Shown here piece by piece: positions 41,318-50,071 of a stretch of DNA of 64,000 bases. The notes beneath the pieces were generated by a model. That model did no database searches and was not told where the DNA came from. It saw only the letters and a program-made list of their open reading frames with translations. This DNA comes from Rhodospirillales bacterium (GTDB lineage Bacteria; Pseudomonadota; Alphaproteobacteria; Rhodospirillales; Defluviicoccaceae): positions 1-64,000 of the forward strand of contig JADJRE010000043.1 in NCBI GenBank assembly GCA_016712375.1, read 5' to 3'. The stretch's first letter is position 1; the number at the start of each line of letters is the position of its first letter. The translations under genes were made by a program, and so were the position numbers.

Positions 41318-43021
41318 ATGGCGGACGACCAGCCCGAACTGCCTTTGTCGGCGCCGCCGTTGCCGGCTGGTCTGCCGCATCTGCCGGTGCGGATGTTGAA
41401 CGAGTTTGTCTATTGCCCGCGGCTGGCCTACCTGGAGTGGGTTCAGGGGGAATGGGCGGAGAGCGCGGATACCGCCGAAGGCAGCCTGCGGCATCGCCGC
41501 GTCGACAAGCCATCGGGCGAACTGCCGGCGCCGGGGGAGCTGGGCGAGGACGAACGCATTCACGCCCGTTCGCTGACCATCGCCTCGGACCGGCTGGGGC
41601 TGATCGCGCGCATCGATCTGATCGAGAGCGAAGACGGCGCGGTGATCCCCATCGACTACAAGCGCGGCAGGCGGCCGCACGTGGTGACCGGCGCCTGGGA
41701 GCCGGAGCGGGTGCAGGTGTGCGTGCAGGGCCTGATCCTGGAGGACCACGGCTTCCGTTGCGACGAGGGTGTGCTGTACTTTTGCGAAAGCCGCGAGCGA
41801 GTCCGTGTGCCGTTCGATGACCAGCTGCGGGCGACGGCTCGCGACGCCATCACCGGCCTGCGCCTCGTCTCCGCCGGCCGGCATATCCCGCCGCCGCTGC
41901 AGGACAGCCCGAAGTGCCCCCGTTGCTCGCTGGTCGGCATCTGCCTGCCGGACGAGGTGAACTACCTGAAGCGTGGCACCGTCAACCCGCGCCCGCTCGC
42001 CGTCGGCCGCGACGACGCGCTGCCGCTGTACGTTCAGGCGCAGCGTGCGCGGATCGGCAAGCAGGCGGAGACGCTGAAGATCGAGGTTGAGGACGAACCT
42101 GCAACGACGGCGCGGCTGATCGACGTCTCGCAGGTCGTTCTGATCGGCAACATCTCGATCACCACGCCCGTGGTGCATGAGCTGATGCGCCGCGAGATCC
42201 CCGTCAGCTGGTATTCCTACGGCGGCTGGTTTCTGGGCCACACCACCGGCACCGGTCACCGCAACGTCGAGCTGCGCACCGCTCAATACCGCGCCAGCTT
42301 CGATTCGGCGATGTGCCTGGCACTGGCGCGCGGCTTGGTTGGGGCGAAGCTGAAGAACGCGCGCACGCTGCTGCGCCGCAACTGGCGCGATGGCGAGCCG
42401 CCGGCCGCCCTGCTCGACGATCTGAAGCGCCAGGCGGAGCACGCGCTGCGCGCCCGTGGCCTGCCCGAGCTGCTCGGCATCGAAGGCTCGGGCGCCGCCG
42501 TCTATTTCCGCCACCTGGCGGGGGCGCTGAAGCGGGACGGCAGCGAGCCGGCGTTCGACTTCGAGACCCGCAACCGCCGGCCGCCGGCCGACCCGGTCAA
42601 CGCGCTGCTGTCGTTCGCCTATGCGCTGCTGACCCGCACCTTCACGGTGACGCTGTCGGCGGTGGGCTTCGATCCCTACCGCGGCTTCTACCACCAGCCG
42701 CGCTACGGCCGGCCGGCGCTGGCGCTCGACCTGATGGAGCCGTTCCGCCCGCTCATCGCCGATTCAGCGGTGCTTCAGGCAATCAACAACGCCGAGGTGC
42801 AGGCGTCGGATTTCGTCCGGTCGGGCCCCGCTGTGGCGCTGAAGCCGGACGGACGCAAGCGCTTCATCGCTGCCTTCGAGCGCAGGCTGAGCCATGAGAT
42901 CACCCATCCTCTCTTCGGCTACCGGCTCAGCTACCGCCGCCTCCTGGAGGTGCAGGCCCGCCTGCTCGGCCGCTGGCTGCTGGGCGAGATCCCGGAGTAC
43001 CCGCAGTTCGTGACGCGGTGA
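41318..43021 (+). CDS. cas4-cas1: Cas4-Cas1 fusion, spacer acquisition nuclease/integrase
   Basis: 567 residues from ATG 41318. The Cas4 part (about 1-215) has VRMLNEFVYCPRLAYLEW with Cys33, AVIPIDYKRGRRP (RecB-type D and K) and the cluster CPRCSLVGIC at about 201-210. These four Cys bind an iron-sulfur cluster in the family. The Cas1 part (about 225-567) has ISITTPVVHELMRREIPVSWYSYGGW, the catalytic Glu in GIEGSGAAVYF (about 388), His in GFYHQPRYG (about 458) and Asp in ALDLMEPFRP (about 471). Cas4-Cas1 fusions are typical of subtype I-G. It is transcribed toward cas2 and the array. Confidence 0.94.
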   Translation: MADDQPELPLSAPPLPAGLPHLPVRMLNEFVYCPRLAYLEWVQGEWAESADTAEGSLRHRRVDKPSGELPAPGELGEDERIHARSLTIASDRLGLIARIDLIESEDGAVIPIDYKRGRRPHVVTGAWEPERVQVCVQGLILEDHGFRCDEGVLYFCESRERVRVPFDDQLRATARDAITGLRLVSAGRHIPPPLQDSPKCPRCSLVGICLPDEVNYLKRGTVNPRPLAVGRDDALPLYVQAQRARIGKQAETLKIEVEDEPATTARLIDVSQVVLIGNISITTPVVHELMRREIPVSWYSYGGWFLGHTTGTGHRNVELRTAQYRASFDSAMCLALARGLVGAKLKNARTLLRRNWRDGEPPAALLDDLKRQAEHALRARGLPELLGIEGSGAAVYFRHLAGALKRDGSEPAFDFETRNRRPPADPVNALLSFAYALLTRTFTVTLSAVGFDPYRGFYHQPRYGRPALALDLMEPFRPLIADSAVLQAINNAEVQASDFVRSGPAVALKPDGRKRFIAAFERRLSHEITHPLFGYRLSYRRLLEVQARLLGRWLLGEIPEYPQFVTR

Positions 43022-43047
43022 CGGGTAAGCCGGCGCCCCGGATCTCT

Positions 43048-43071
43048 CCCTCTCCCGCCCGCGGGAGAGGG
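43048..43071. repeat. REP-like palindrome between cas4-cas1 and cas2
   Basis: CCCTCTCCCGC and GCGGGAGAGGG form a perfect 11-bp stem with a 2-nt loop, 26 bp after the Cas1 stop. Such CCCTCTCCC/GGGAGAGGG palindromes are widespread intergenic repeats of proteobacteria. It could stabilise or attenuate the cas1-cas2 transcript. Confidence 0.6.
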
Positions 43072-43148
43072 CGGGGTCAGGGCCTTCGCGCGCTGGGAAA
43101 GGGGAGCACAGCAAGCGTGAGATAACCACCAACACCGGAGCCGCCAGC

Positions 43149-43445
43149 ATGCACGACGAGGAACGCCTCTACATCGTCACCTACGACATCGCCGAGCCGC
43201 GGCGCTGGCGGCGTGTCTTCAAGCTGATGAACGGCTACGGCGAATGGCTGCAGCTCTCGGTCTTCCAGTGCCGGATGACGCGCAAGCGGAAAGTGGAACT
43301 GCAGGCGGCACTGGGCGAACTGATCAATCACAACGCCGATCACGTGCTGTTGCTCGACCTCGGCCACGCGGATAAAGTGGAGCTGCGGGTGAACAGCCTC
43401 GGCAAGGTGTTCGCCGCGGTGGAGCGCCAGTCAATCATCGTCTGA
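43149..43445 (+). CDS. cas2: Cas2 spacer-acquisition subunit
   Basis: 98 residues. ERLYIVTYDIAEPRRWRRVFKLMNGYGEWLQLSVFQCRM is the Cas2 ferredoxin-like N-terminus with the conserved Asp after beta-1 (YDI). RKVELQAALGELINHNADHVLLLDLG and the C-terminal strand follow. Length and sequence are normal for type I Cas2. It lies 127 bp after cas4-cas1 and 247 bp before the first repeat. Confidence 0.93.
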   Translation: MHDEERLYIVTYDIAEPRRWRRVFKLMNGYGEWLQLSVFQCRMTRKRKVELQAALGELINHNADHVLLLDLGHADKVELRVNSLGKVFAAVERQSIIV

Positions 43446-43692
43446 CCGGCGCTCTCGCACCTGCATCATCGGCCCGTCCGTGGGCCGTCGTCGCCGCATC
43501 GGCGCGAGCGCTGCGGTGGCGCGAAAACCCCGGGGAGCGCTCGCGAGCCGTCAAAGCGTTGAAACAGTTATGATCTTGGACATCGTCAACCAGAACGAAC
43601 GCAGACCGCAGCGGCGGCGCCGCCCCGCCATTCTGGCAGCGCTCGCAAACCGCCGTACCAGCCCTTCTCCGGCAAGGGGTTACCCGCCGGCT
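43446..43692 (+). promoter_or_regulatory. CRISPR leader
   Basis: A 247-bp non-coding stretch between cas2 and the first repeat. It is assigned as the leader because it abuts cas2 and the opposite end of the array carries the decayed repeat. A TTGAAACAGTTATGAT block (about 43558-43573) could contain promoter elements. The segment next to the repeat contains CGGCAAGGGGTTACCCG. No ORF here is credible. Confidence 0.7.
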
Positions 43693-45061
43693 GTCTTCCG
43701 CGGCAGCAATGCCGCGGCCTCATTGAAGCTTGCCGCATCGAAACACCCCCCATCGTCACCGAGTGTCTTCCGCGGCAGCAATGCCGCGGCCTCATTGAAG
43801 CACCGCAGCCGAGAGGGCGTTGCGCCTGAAGCCGTGCGTCTTCCGCGGCAGCAATGCCGCGGCCTCATTGAAGCTGGCGTGCCGATCCGCCGATCACCGC
43901 TTCCGAACCACCCGGTCTTCCGCGGCAGCAATGCCGCGGCCTCATTGAAGCGACATATGCTTGGCGCAAACTGCGGCATCAGATTTGGTCTTCCGCGGCA
44001 TCACTGCCGCGGCCTCATTGAAGCTCCGGGTCGGCGAGAGGCTTCAGATCGAGGTCTACCGGTCTTCCGCGGCAGCAATGCCGCGGCCTCATTGAAGCCA
44101 TCTGGTCGACCACGCCGAGCGCCACGACGTAGAGTCTTCCGCGGCAGCAATGCCGCGGCCTCATTGAAGCTCTGATGGGCGCTGCGTCGGCTCGTTGCGC
44201 TCCAGGTAGTCTTCCGCGGCAGCAATGCCGCGGCCTCATTGAAGCGAGGAGGCGTTCCGGCTGGCCGGGATAGCGATCGATTGTCTTCCGCGGCAGCAAT
44301 GCCGCGGCCTCATTGAAGCATCTCCGTTCTGCATCATTGCTCGCATCTCTCCCGGCACCGTCTTCCGCGGCAGCAATGCCGCGGCCTCATTGAAGCGGGC
44401 GCGGCTTGGTTGGCACTCTGTGCAGCCTGGGCAGTCTTCCGCGGCAGCAATGCCGCGGCCTCATTGAAGCGTGACGCAGGACCGCGCCGCGCTAGATGCA
44501 ACCCAAGTCTTCCGCGGCAGCAATGCCGCGGCCTCATTGAAGCTAGCCCAATAAGCTTGCATGAGTAATGGACTATCGGTTGTCTTCCGCGGCAGCAATG
44601 CCGCGGCCTCATTGAAGCCTGGCGCACGGCGACGACGATGCGGCTCGCGCCGAGGGTCTTCCGCGGCAGCAATGCCGCGGCCTCATTGAAGCCGCACCTA
44701 CGCGCGGACGTTGGGGACAACCTGGGGCAGGTCTTCCGCGGCAGCAATGCCGCGGCCTCATTGAAGCCAGACCGACGACGGCAAGACCTGGTGCAGTACG
44801 CACGTCTTCCGCGGCAGCAATGCCGCGGCCTCATTGAAGCGAACTTGCCGCCCGTCTCGCCGGCTGGCCCGATGGCGGTCTTCCGCGGCAGCAATGCCGC
44901 GGCCTCATTGAAGCGCGGTCATCGAAATCGGCTACGATCTTGGGCTTGAGTCTTCCGCGGCAGCAATGCCGCGGCCTCATTGAAGCGGCGTCGGCCGAAG
45001 GAGGCCTGAGCAGGTCCGCGTCAGGTCTTCCGCGGCAGCAATGCCGCGGCCTCATTCAATC
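43693..45061 (+). CRISPR. type I-G CRISPR array, 19 repeats and 18 spacers
   Basis: The repeat is 37 nt: GTCTTCCGCGGCAGCAATGC then CGCGGCCTCATTGAAGC. It folds as an 8-bp stem CCGCGGCA/TGCCGCGG with GCAA loop. Repeats start at 43693, 43765, 43838, 43915, 43988, 44062, 44134, 44209, 44283, 44360, 44434, 44507, 44582, 44656, 44731, 44804, 44878, 44950 and 45025. Spacers are 35-40 nt. Repeats are identical except number 5 (43988), whose loop reads TCAC instead of GCAA, and the last (45025), whose 3' end reads CATTCAATC. Orientation follows cas2 and the leader. The spacers are all different, and I saw no match to other parts of this window. Confidence 0.97.
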
Positions 45062-45237
45062 CGCACGAGCCCGCCAACTGCTTCCGCGCCGCCGCCGGCT
45101 TCTCCCTTAGGCTTCTTCCGCAGCCGAAGGTCGATCACCATGGCGGTTGATAGAGTTTTCGATGGACGGCAGCGATATTTGCTTCCTCGTGAAGTGGAGG
45201 GCGGACCCGAACCGACGCTGCCAACCTATTTCGCCGG
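45062..45237. other. array trailer with a truncated minus-strand reading frame
   Basis: On the minus strand a short open frame (MVIDLRLRKKPKGEAGGGAEAV...) runs from about 45141 and uses a stop inside the last, decayed CRISPR repeat. It has no recognisable family and may be the tail of a gene displaced when the array moved in. Nothing else was seen. Confidence 0.35.
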
Positions 45238-45663
45238 CTAACGTTGGAAGACGCGCTGCCTCTGCTCGTCCCATCCGCTCGGCATCGACCCCGTCACCTC
45301 TTCCAGCTGCATGCCCTTCGGCTGTCGCCCATCGAGGATGGCTTCAACGATGTCGGGGGCCAAAAGCGTGATCTGGACAATGCGGTTAACGTAGCGGCGA
45401 CTGACTTTCTCTGCTTCCGCCAGTTCTGTCGATGAATTATGCGTCCCCTCTTCCAGCATCCGTTTCCACCGATGCGCCCGCGCCAGCGCGCGGATCAGCG
45501 TCTCGTCCGGCCGTGCTTTCGCCGGCGCCCAGGCGTCGCCGCCGTCCGGGGCGATGATCACCTTGCGGCCGCCGCGGCGTTTCCAGGTCATCGGGATGAA
45601 GACGGTGATGGTGTCGCCGTCGAGTTGCCAGTTCTCGCGGGCAATCCTTGGCTTCGCTTTCAT
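45238..45663 (-). CDS. recombinase-associated protein
   Basis: 141 residues from ATG 45663, which overlaps the serine recombinase stop as ATGA. The N-terminal part is beta-rich (WQLDGDTITVFIPMTWKRRGGRKVIIAPDG). The C-terminal part has a helix-turn-helix-like segment (STELAEAEKVSRRYVNRIVQITLLAPDIVEAILDG). Such a gene commonly follows large serine recombinases in alphaproteobacterial elements. A DNA-binding accessory role is likely but unproven. Confidence 0.65.
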   Translation of the reverse strand: MKAKPRIARENWQLDGDTITVFIPMTWKRRGGRKVIIAPDGGDAWAPAKARPDETLIRALARAHRWKRMLEEGTHNSSTELAEAEKVSRRYVNRIVQITLLAPDIVEAILDGRQPKGMQLEEVTGSMPSGWDEQRQRVFQR

Positions 45664-46386
45664 GCTGCCACCTTCAGCCGGAGTTCCTCGACCAGCGTCT
45701 GCAGCCCCTCGGCGCACAATCTCACCCGCATGCCGTCCGGCGACAGATCGACCCGCTCGACCAGGAGGCGGACGATGCGCGCCTGCTCCGCCGGGAATAG
45801 CTCATCCCACAGCGGCGCCAGCTCGCTGATGGCCTTGACCACATCGCGCTCGGGAACGGCATTGTCGCCGTCCCGCTTCGCCGCCGCCCAGGTCCGGGCG
45901 ATGATCTCCGGCGTGCACAGCAGGTGGCGCACCTGGGCGACGACGGCCTCTTCGATCTCGGCGGCCGGCACGCTGCGCACCGGGCAGTCGGCGTAGCCCT
46001 GGCGGATGGCGTCGCTGGCGACGTAGTAGCGGTAGAGCCTGCCGGCCTTCCGCGTGTGCGACGGCGTCATCGCATGCCCACCCGGGGCGAAGATCAGGCC
46101 GCGCAGCAACGCCGGCGTCTGAGCGCGCGTACCGTTGGCGCGCGCGACCCGATTGGCGGCGAGAACGGCCTGCACCTTGTCCCAGGTCGCCGCGTCGATG
46201 ATCGCCTCGTGCTCGCCGGGGTGGCTCGTGCCTTTGTGCACCGCCTCGCCCAGGTAGGTGCGATTGCCGAGGATCTTGTAGATCGCGCCCTTGTCGACCG
46301 GCTTGCCCGGCCGACGCTTGCCGTCCTGCGTCGTCCAGCTCTTGGTGGTGTGGCCGGTGCGCCGGAGTTCCTGCGCCAGCCTGGTC
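45660..46386 (-). pseudogene. large serine recombinase, N-terminal part removed by IS21 copy B
   Basis: The remaining 240 codons hold the recombinase domain (QELRRTGHTTKSWTTQDGKR..., AIYKILGNRTYLGEAVHKGTSHPGEHEAIID), the zinc-ribbon-like region (LLRGLIFAPGGHAMTPSHTRKAGRLYRYYVAS, with TADC-type Cys now only partly visible) and the coiled C-terminus. The catalytic Ser domain is absent because the frame runs into the IS21 terminus at 46386. It should be inactive. It may have mobilised an earlier form of the island. Confidence 0.83.
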
Positions 46387-46498
46387 TGTGTAGGGCGGTG
46401 ACAAATTAGGCCACGTAGCGGCGGCGGTTGGTGCTGCCGCGCCGGAGCAAAATCCGGCCAGTGGTTAGGCTGTCTCCTTTGTCAGGGGGCGGCCGGGG

Positions 46499-47998
46499 AT
46501 GTTTGCCGTGGAAGTCTACGCCGCCGTTCGGCATTTTGTTTTCATTGAGGGTAACAGCCGGCGCGAGGCGGCGCGGGTTTTCGGGCTGAGCCGTGGGACG
46601 GTTTCGAAGATGTGCCGGTTCTCGTTGCCGCCCGGCTACACGCGAACGAAGCCGGTGAAAAAGCCGAAGCTTGGGGCGCTTCTGCCGGTGATCGACGCCA
46701 TTCTCGAGGCCGACAGGACGGCGCCTTCGAAGCAGCGGCATTCTGCCAAGCGGATCTTCGAGCGGCTGCGCGACGAGCACGGCTATGCCGGCGGTGTGAC
46801 GGTGGTGAGGGACTACGTCCGGGTCGCTCGCGCCAAAGGCCAGGAGACCTTCATGCCGCTGGCGCATCCCCCGGGCACGCGCAGGTCGACTTCGGCGAGG
46901 CCATTGGCGTGATCGGCGGCGTCCGGCAGAAGATCCACTTCTTCTGCATGGACGTGCCACAGTCGGACGCGCCGTTCGTGAAGGCCTACCCGGCGGAGAC
47001 GACGGAAGCGTTTCTCGACGGTCATGTGTCGGCGTTCGCCTTCTTTGGCGGCGTGCCGCTGTCGGTGCTTTACGACAACACGACGATCGCGGTGGCGAAG
47101 ATCTGCGGTGACGGCAGGCGGGAGCGGACCCGGGCCTTCACCGAACTTCAGAGCCACTACCTGTTCCACGACCGTTTTGGCCGTCCCGGCAAAGGGCAAC
47201 GACAAGGGCAGGTCGAGGGGCTGGTGAAGTATGCCCGATTGAACTTCATGACGCCGATCCCCCAGGCAGCAAGCTACGACGATCTCAATGTGATGCTGGA
47301 AGAGCGCTGCCGGCGCCGACAGGGCGAACGCGCCGGTCGCCACAGCGAGACCATCGGCGAGCGTCTCGTCGCCGACCTGGAGTCCTTTCGGGATCTGCCC
47401 GCCGTGCCGCTGGAGGCGTGCGAGAAGCGGGCGGCGCGGGTCTCGTCAACCGCCCTGGTCCGCTACCGCTGCAACGACTACTCGGTGCCGACGGCATACG
47501 GCTTCCGGGATGTTGTGGTGAAGGGCTTCGTCGACGAGGTGGTGATCCTGTGTGCCGGCGAGCAGATCGCCCGACATCGCCGCGCCTACGGCACCGGGAC
47601 CTTCGTGTTCGACCCGCTGCACTACCTCGCGCTGATCGAGACGAAGCCAAATGCCCTGGACCAGGCGGCGGCGCTGAAAGACTGGGATCTGCCGGAGGCG
47701 TTCCAGCACCTGCGCCATCTCCTCAGAAGCGCGCATGGGCAACCGCGGCAGGCGGGAGTTCATCCAGGTCCTGCGGCTGATGGAGGCGATCCCGATGGAG
47801 ATCGTGGCGAGCGCGGTCACCGAAGCGATCCGGCTCGGCGCCATCGGCTTTGATGCGGTCAAGCAGATCGCGCTGGCGCGCATCGAGCGGCGACCGGCCC
47901 GGCTCGACCTGACGGCCTATCCACATCTGCCGAGAACGGACGTCAGGATGACGACGGCGGCCGACTACGCCGTTCTCGTTCCCGGGACAGCGGCATGA
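46499..47998 (+). CDS. istA: IS21 transposase IstA (two frameshifts)
   Basis: ATG 46499 starts MFAVEVYAAVRHFVFIEGNSR. The HTH at about residues 20-40 (SRREAARVFGLSRGTVSKM) is followed by the DDE core (AQVDFGEAIGVIGGVRQKIHFF with the first catalytic D; LYDNTTIAVAKI with the second). The C-terminal LVRYRCNDYSVPTAYGFRDVVVKGF is Mu-C-like. Frames change near 46890 (after a C-run, PPGTR/ASPGHAQVDFG) and near 47725. It ends in an ATGA overlap with istB. Confidence 0.86.
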
Positions 47999-48871
47999 CC
48001 GGCAAGGCGGGCGTCGAGGCGATACCGGCGGGAACGACGAGCGGCACCCGCAGGTTCTGCTGGCGCATCACCTCAAGCGGCTGAAGCTGCCGACCATTCT
48101 GCGGGAGTACGACAAGGTCGCGCGCGAATGCGCCGGCGACGGCGTCGATCATCCCCGCCACCTGCTGCGCCTGGTGGAGCTGGAGCTGATCGACCGGGAA
48201 CGCCGAATGGTCGAGCGGCGGATCAAGGCGGCACGCTTCCCGGCGGTCAAAAGCCTCGACACCTTCGACTTCACCGCCATTCGAGCCTCAACAAGATGCT
48301 GGTGCTCGAGCTCGCTCGATGCGAGTTCGTCCTGCGCCGCGAGAACGTCATCGCGCTCAGCAATTCCGGCACCGGCAAGACGCATGCAGCCCTGGCTCTC
48401 GGTCTTGCCGCCTGCCAGAAAGGGTTCAGCGTCGCCTTCACCACCGCCGCCGCCCTCGTGCATCAGAACGATGGAAGCGCGCGACGAACGACGGCTTCTG
48501 AAGCTGCAGCGTGATCTGCAGGCCGTGAAGTTGCTCATCATCGACGAACTCGGTTACGTGCCGCTGTCCCCGACCGGGGCGGAACTTCTGTTCGAGGTCT
48601 TCTCCCAGCGCTACGAGCGCGGCTCGACCCTCGTCACGTCAATCTGCCGTTCGAGGACTGGACCTCGGTGCTGGGATCGAAACGGCTCACCGGCGCGCTG
48701 CTCGACCGGCTGACCCACCACGTCCATATCCTCACCATGAACGGCGACAGCTACCGGTTGAAGCAATCCGCCGGACGCCGTCGTCCCGCCACCCCGGCCG
48801 ATCGGGCGGAGCAAAACCAGGCCACCGCCGACACCGTCAATCCCGAGACCGGCGAAATCGGCAAGCCCTGA
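47995..48871 (+). CDS. istB: IS21 helper ATPase IstB (frameshifts)
   Basis: ATG 47995 (MTGKAGVEAIPAGTTSGT...). One C is lost at about 48050 (CACCCGCAG, where copy A has CACCCCGCAG) and another at about 48282 (ATTCGAGCC against ATTCCGAGCC in copy A). Walker A is NSGTGKTHAALALGL and Walker B is LLIIDELGYVPLSP. The C-terminus (HVHILTMNGDSYRLKQS...) ends GEIGKP. Comparison with copy A restores a full 290-residue IstB. Confidence 0.86.
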
Positions 48872-48996
48872 TCCTCGAGGCAAACCGACGACACAGCAAG
48901 GGGCCCGATCGGGCCCCTTGCTGTGCTGCGCCGCTTTCGCCCAAATGGCCTGCTTTTACTCCGCCACAGTGGCCCGGAATTGCTCCGCCGTTGACA

Positions 48997-49274
48997 GACC
49001 GGGTTGGCGGTCGCCACGGCGACGACCAGCGGCAGGGCTCCGCCCGGCATCTTGCCGCTACCGGCCTGCACGTCGCCGGAGCCCAGCGCCTGCAGTCCCC
49101 GCTCGGTCACCAGGTAGCCGCGCGCCACCGTCTTCAGCTCCGCGCCGCCGGCCCCGAAGCCGAGCACGACGCGCTCGGTGGCGTTGCCTGGATCGACGGT
49201 GACGAAGTAGCCGACCAGTAGGCCGTCGCCCGGCCGCGGCGGGCGCGCGGCCGCCGCGCGAACGCCGGGCAGCC
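48997..49274 (-). pseudogene. DUF4410-like protein fragment between two insertion sequences
   Basis: The minus strand reads ...PGDGLLVGYFVTVDPGNATE, RVVLGFGAGGAELKTVARGY and MPGGALPLVVAVATANPV. This is the core pattern of DUF4410 proteins (small lipoprotein-like). The 5' part is missing at the IS6 end and the 3' part at the IS21 end. No start codon remains. Confidence 0.6.
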
Positions 49275-50055
49275 GGCACTGTCACGGGAAAGTTGGCCTG
49301 CGTCGTCGCGGTGGGTAGCCTACGTGGATGCAGCCGCTCTCCTACGCCCGTCACCAATTCCCGCCGAGCGTGATCCAGCACGCGGTGTGGCTCTATCTGC
49401 GTTTTCAGCTCAGCCTCAGGGACGTCGAAGACCTGTTGGCCGAGCGTGGACTGGACGTCAGCTACGAGACGATCCGCCGCCGGATTGCAAAGTTCGGCAT
49501 CCTCTACGCAAAGCGGCTCAGGGCCGGGCGTCCCAAACCGGACGGTCGTTGGCACCTCGACGAAATGTTCGTCTCAATTGGCGGTCGGCCGATGGATCTG
49601 TGGCGCGCCGTCGATGCCGAAGGCGAGGTTCTCGACGTCCTGGTGCAACAGCGCCATGACAAGCGCGCGGCGCTCAAGCTTCTTCGCAAGCTGCTGAAAA
49701 AGCAGGAGATGAGCCCTGAAGCAATCGTGACCGACAAGTTGAGGTCCTACCGGGCAGCACTTCGTTCGCTCGGCATGCAGCGACGGCACGTAACCGGTGG
49801 CCGTTCAAATAATCGAGCCGAAATTCGCATCAGCCTGTGCGACGACGAGAGCGAGCGTGGCTGAGGTTCAAGAATCCAGGATCGACGCAGCGCTTCCTGT
49901 CTGCTCACGCCGCTGTCTACAACACCTTCAACGTCCAACGCCATCTGATCTCGCGTCGAACCCTGAGAACCTTCCGCTCCGCGGCATTTGATCGATGGAA
50001 CGCCGCTGCCGGCGTCGCGTGAGCAATCGCCAGCAGCCTAACTGGCGCAAGCGTC
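49275..50055 (+). mobile_element. IS6-family insertion sequence
   Basis: The left end begins GGCACTGTCACGGGAAAGTT at 49275. A related but imperfect inverted end (read on minus: GGGGACGCTTGCGCCAGTTAGGCTGC) lies at about 50030-50055. It carries a single transposase gene. The ends are assigned by eye and could be off by several bases. Confidence 0.65.
49328..50022 (+). CDS. IS6-family DDE transposase (one frameshift)
   Basis: MQPLSYARHQFPPSVIQHAVWLYLRFQLSLRDVEDLLAERGLDVSYETIRRRI is a classic IS6/IS26-type N-terminus. Catalytic residues are D in WHLDEMFV, D in IVTDKLRSY and E in NNRAE. Directly at that Glu one A is missing (GAAATTC for GAAAATTC, about 49820). The C-terminal frame continues as NSHQPVRRRERAWLRFK..., FLSAHAAVYNTFNVQRHLISR. 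Joined length is about 231 residues. Loss of the base would kill the enzyme if real. Confidence 0.85.
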
Positions 50056-50071
50056 CCCTGAAGATGTGATG

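Larger units (their letters stand above)
46387..48996 (+). mobile_element. IS21-family insertion sequence, copy B
   Basis: Termini are imperfect inverted repeats: TGTGTAGGGCGGTGACAAAT at the left and, inverted, TGTCAACGGCGGAGCAATTC at the right. The inverted match extends outward to GGTC/GACC. No direct target duplication is obvious. The left flank is a serine recombinase and the right flank a DUF4410 gene, so the two flanks are not halves of one gene. It carries istA and istB. Confidence 0.9.

Noticed and set aside
41255..42694. 479-codon minus-strand frame opposite cas4-cas1
   Set aside because: Shadow frame rich in Gln/Arg/Ala; the plus strand encodes clear Cas4 and Cas1 motifs.
43480..44175. 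Long open frames across the CRISPR array on both strands (repeating FRGSNAAASLK or MRPRHCCRGR)
   Set aside because: They are translations of the repeat; the periodic 37-nt unit and non-coding spacers explain them fully.
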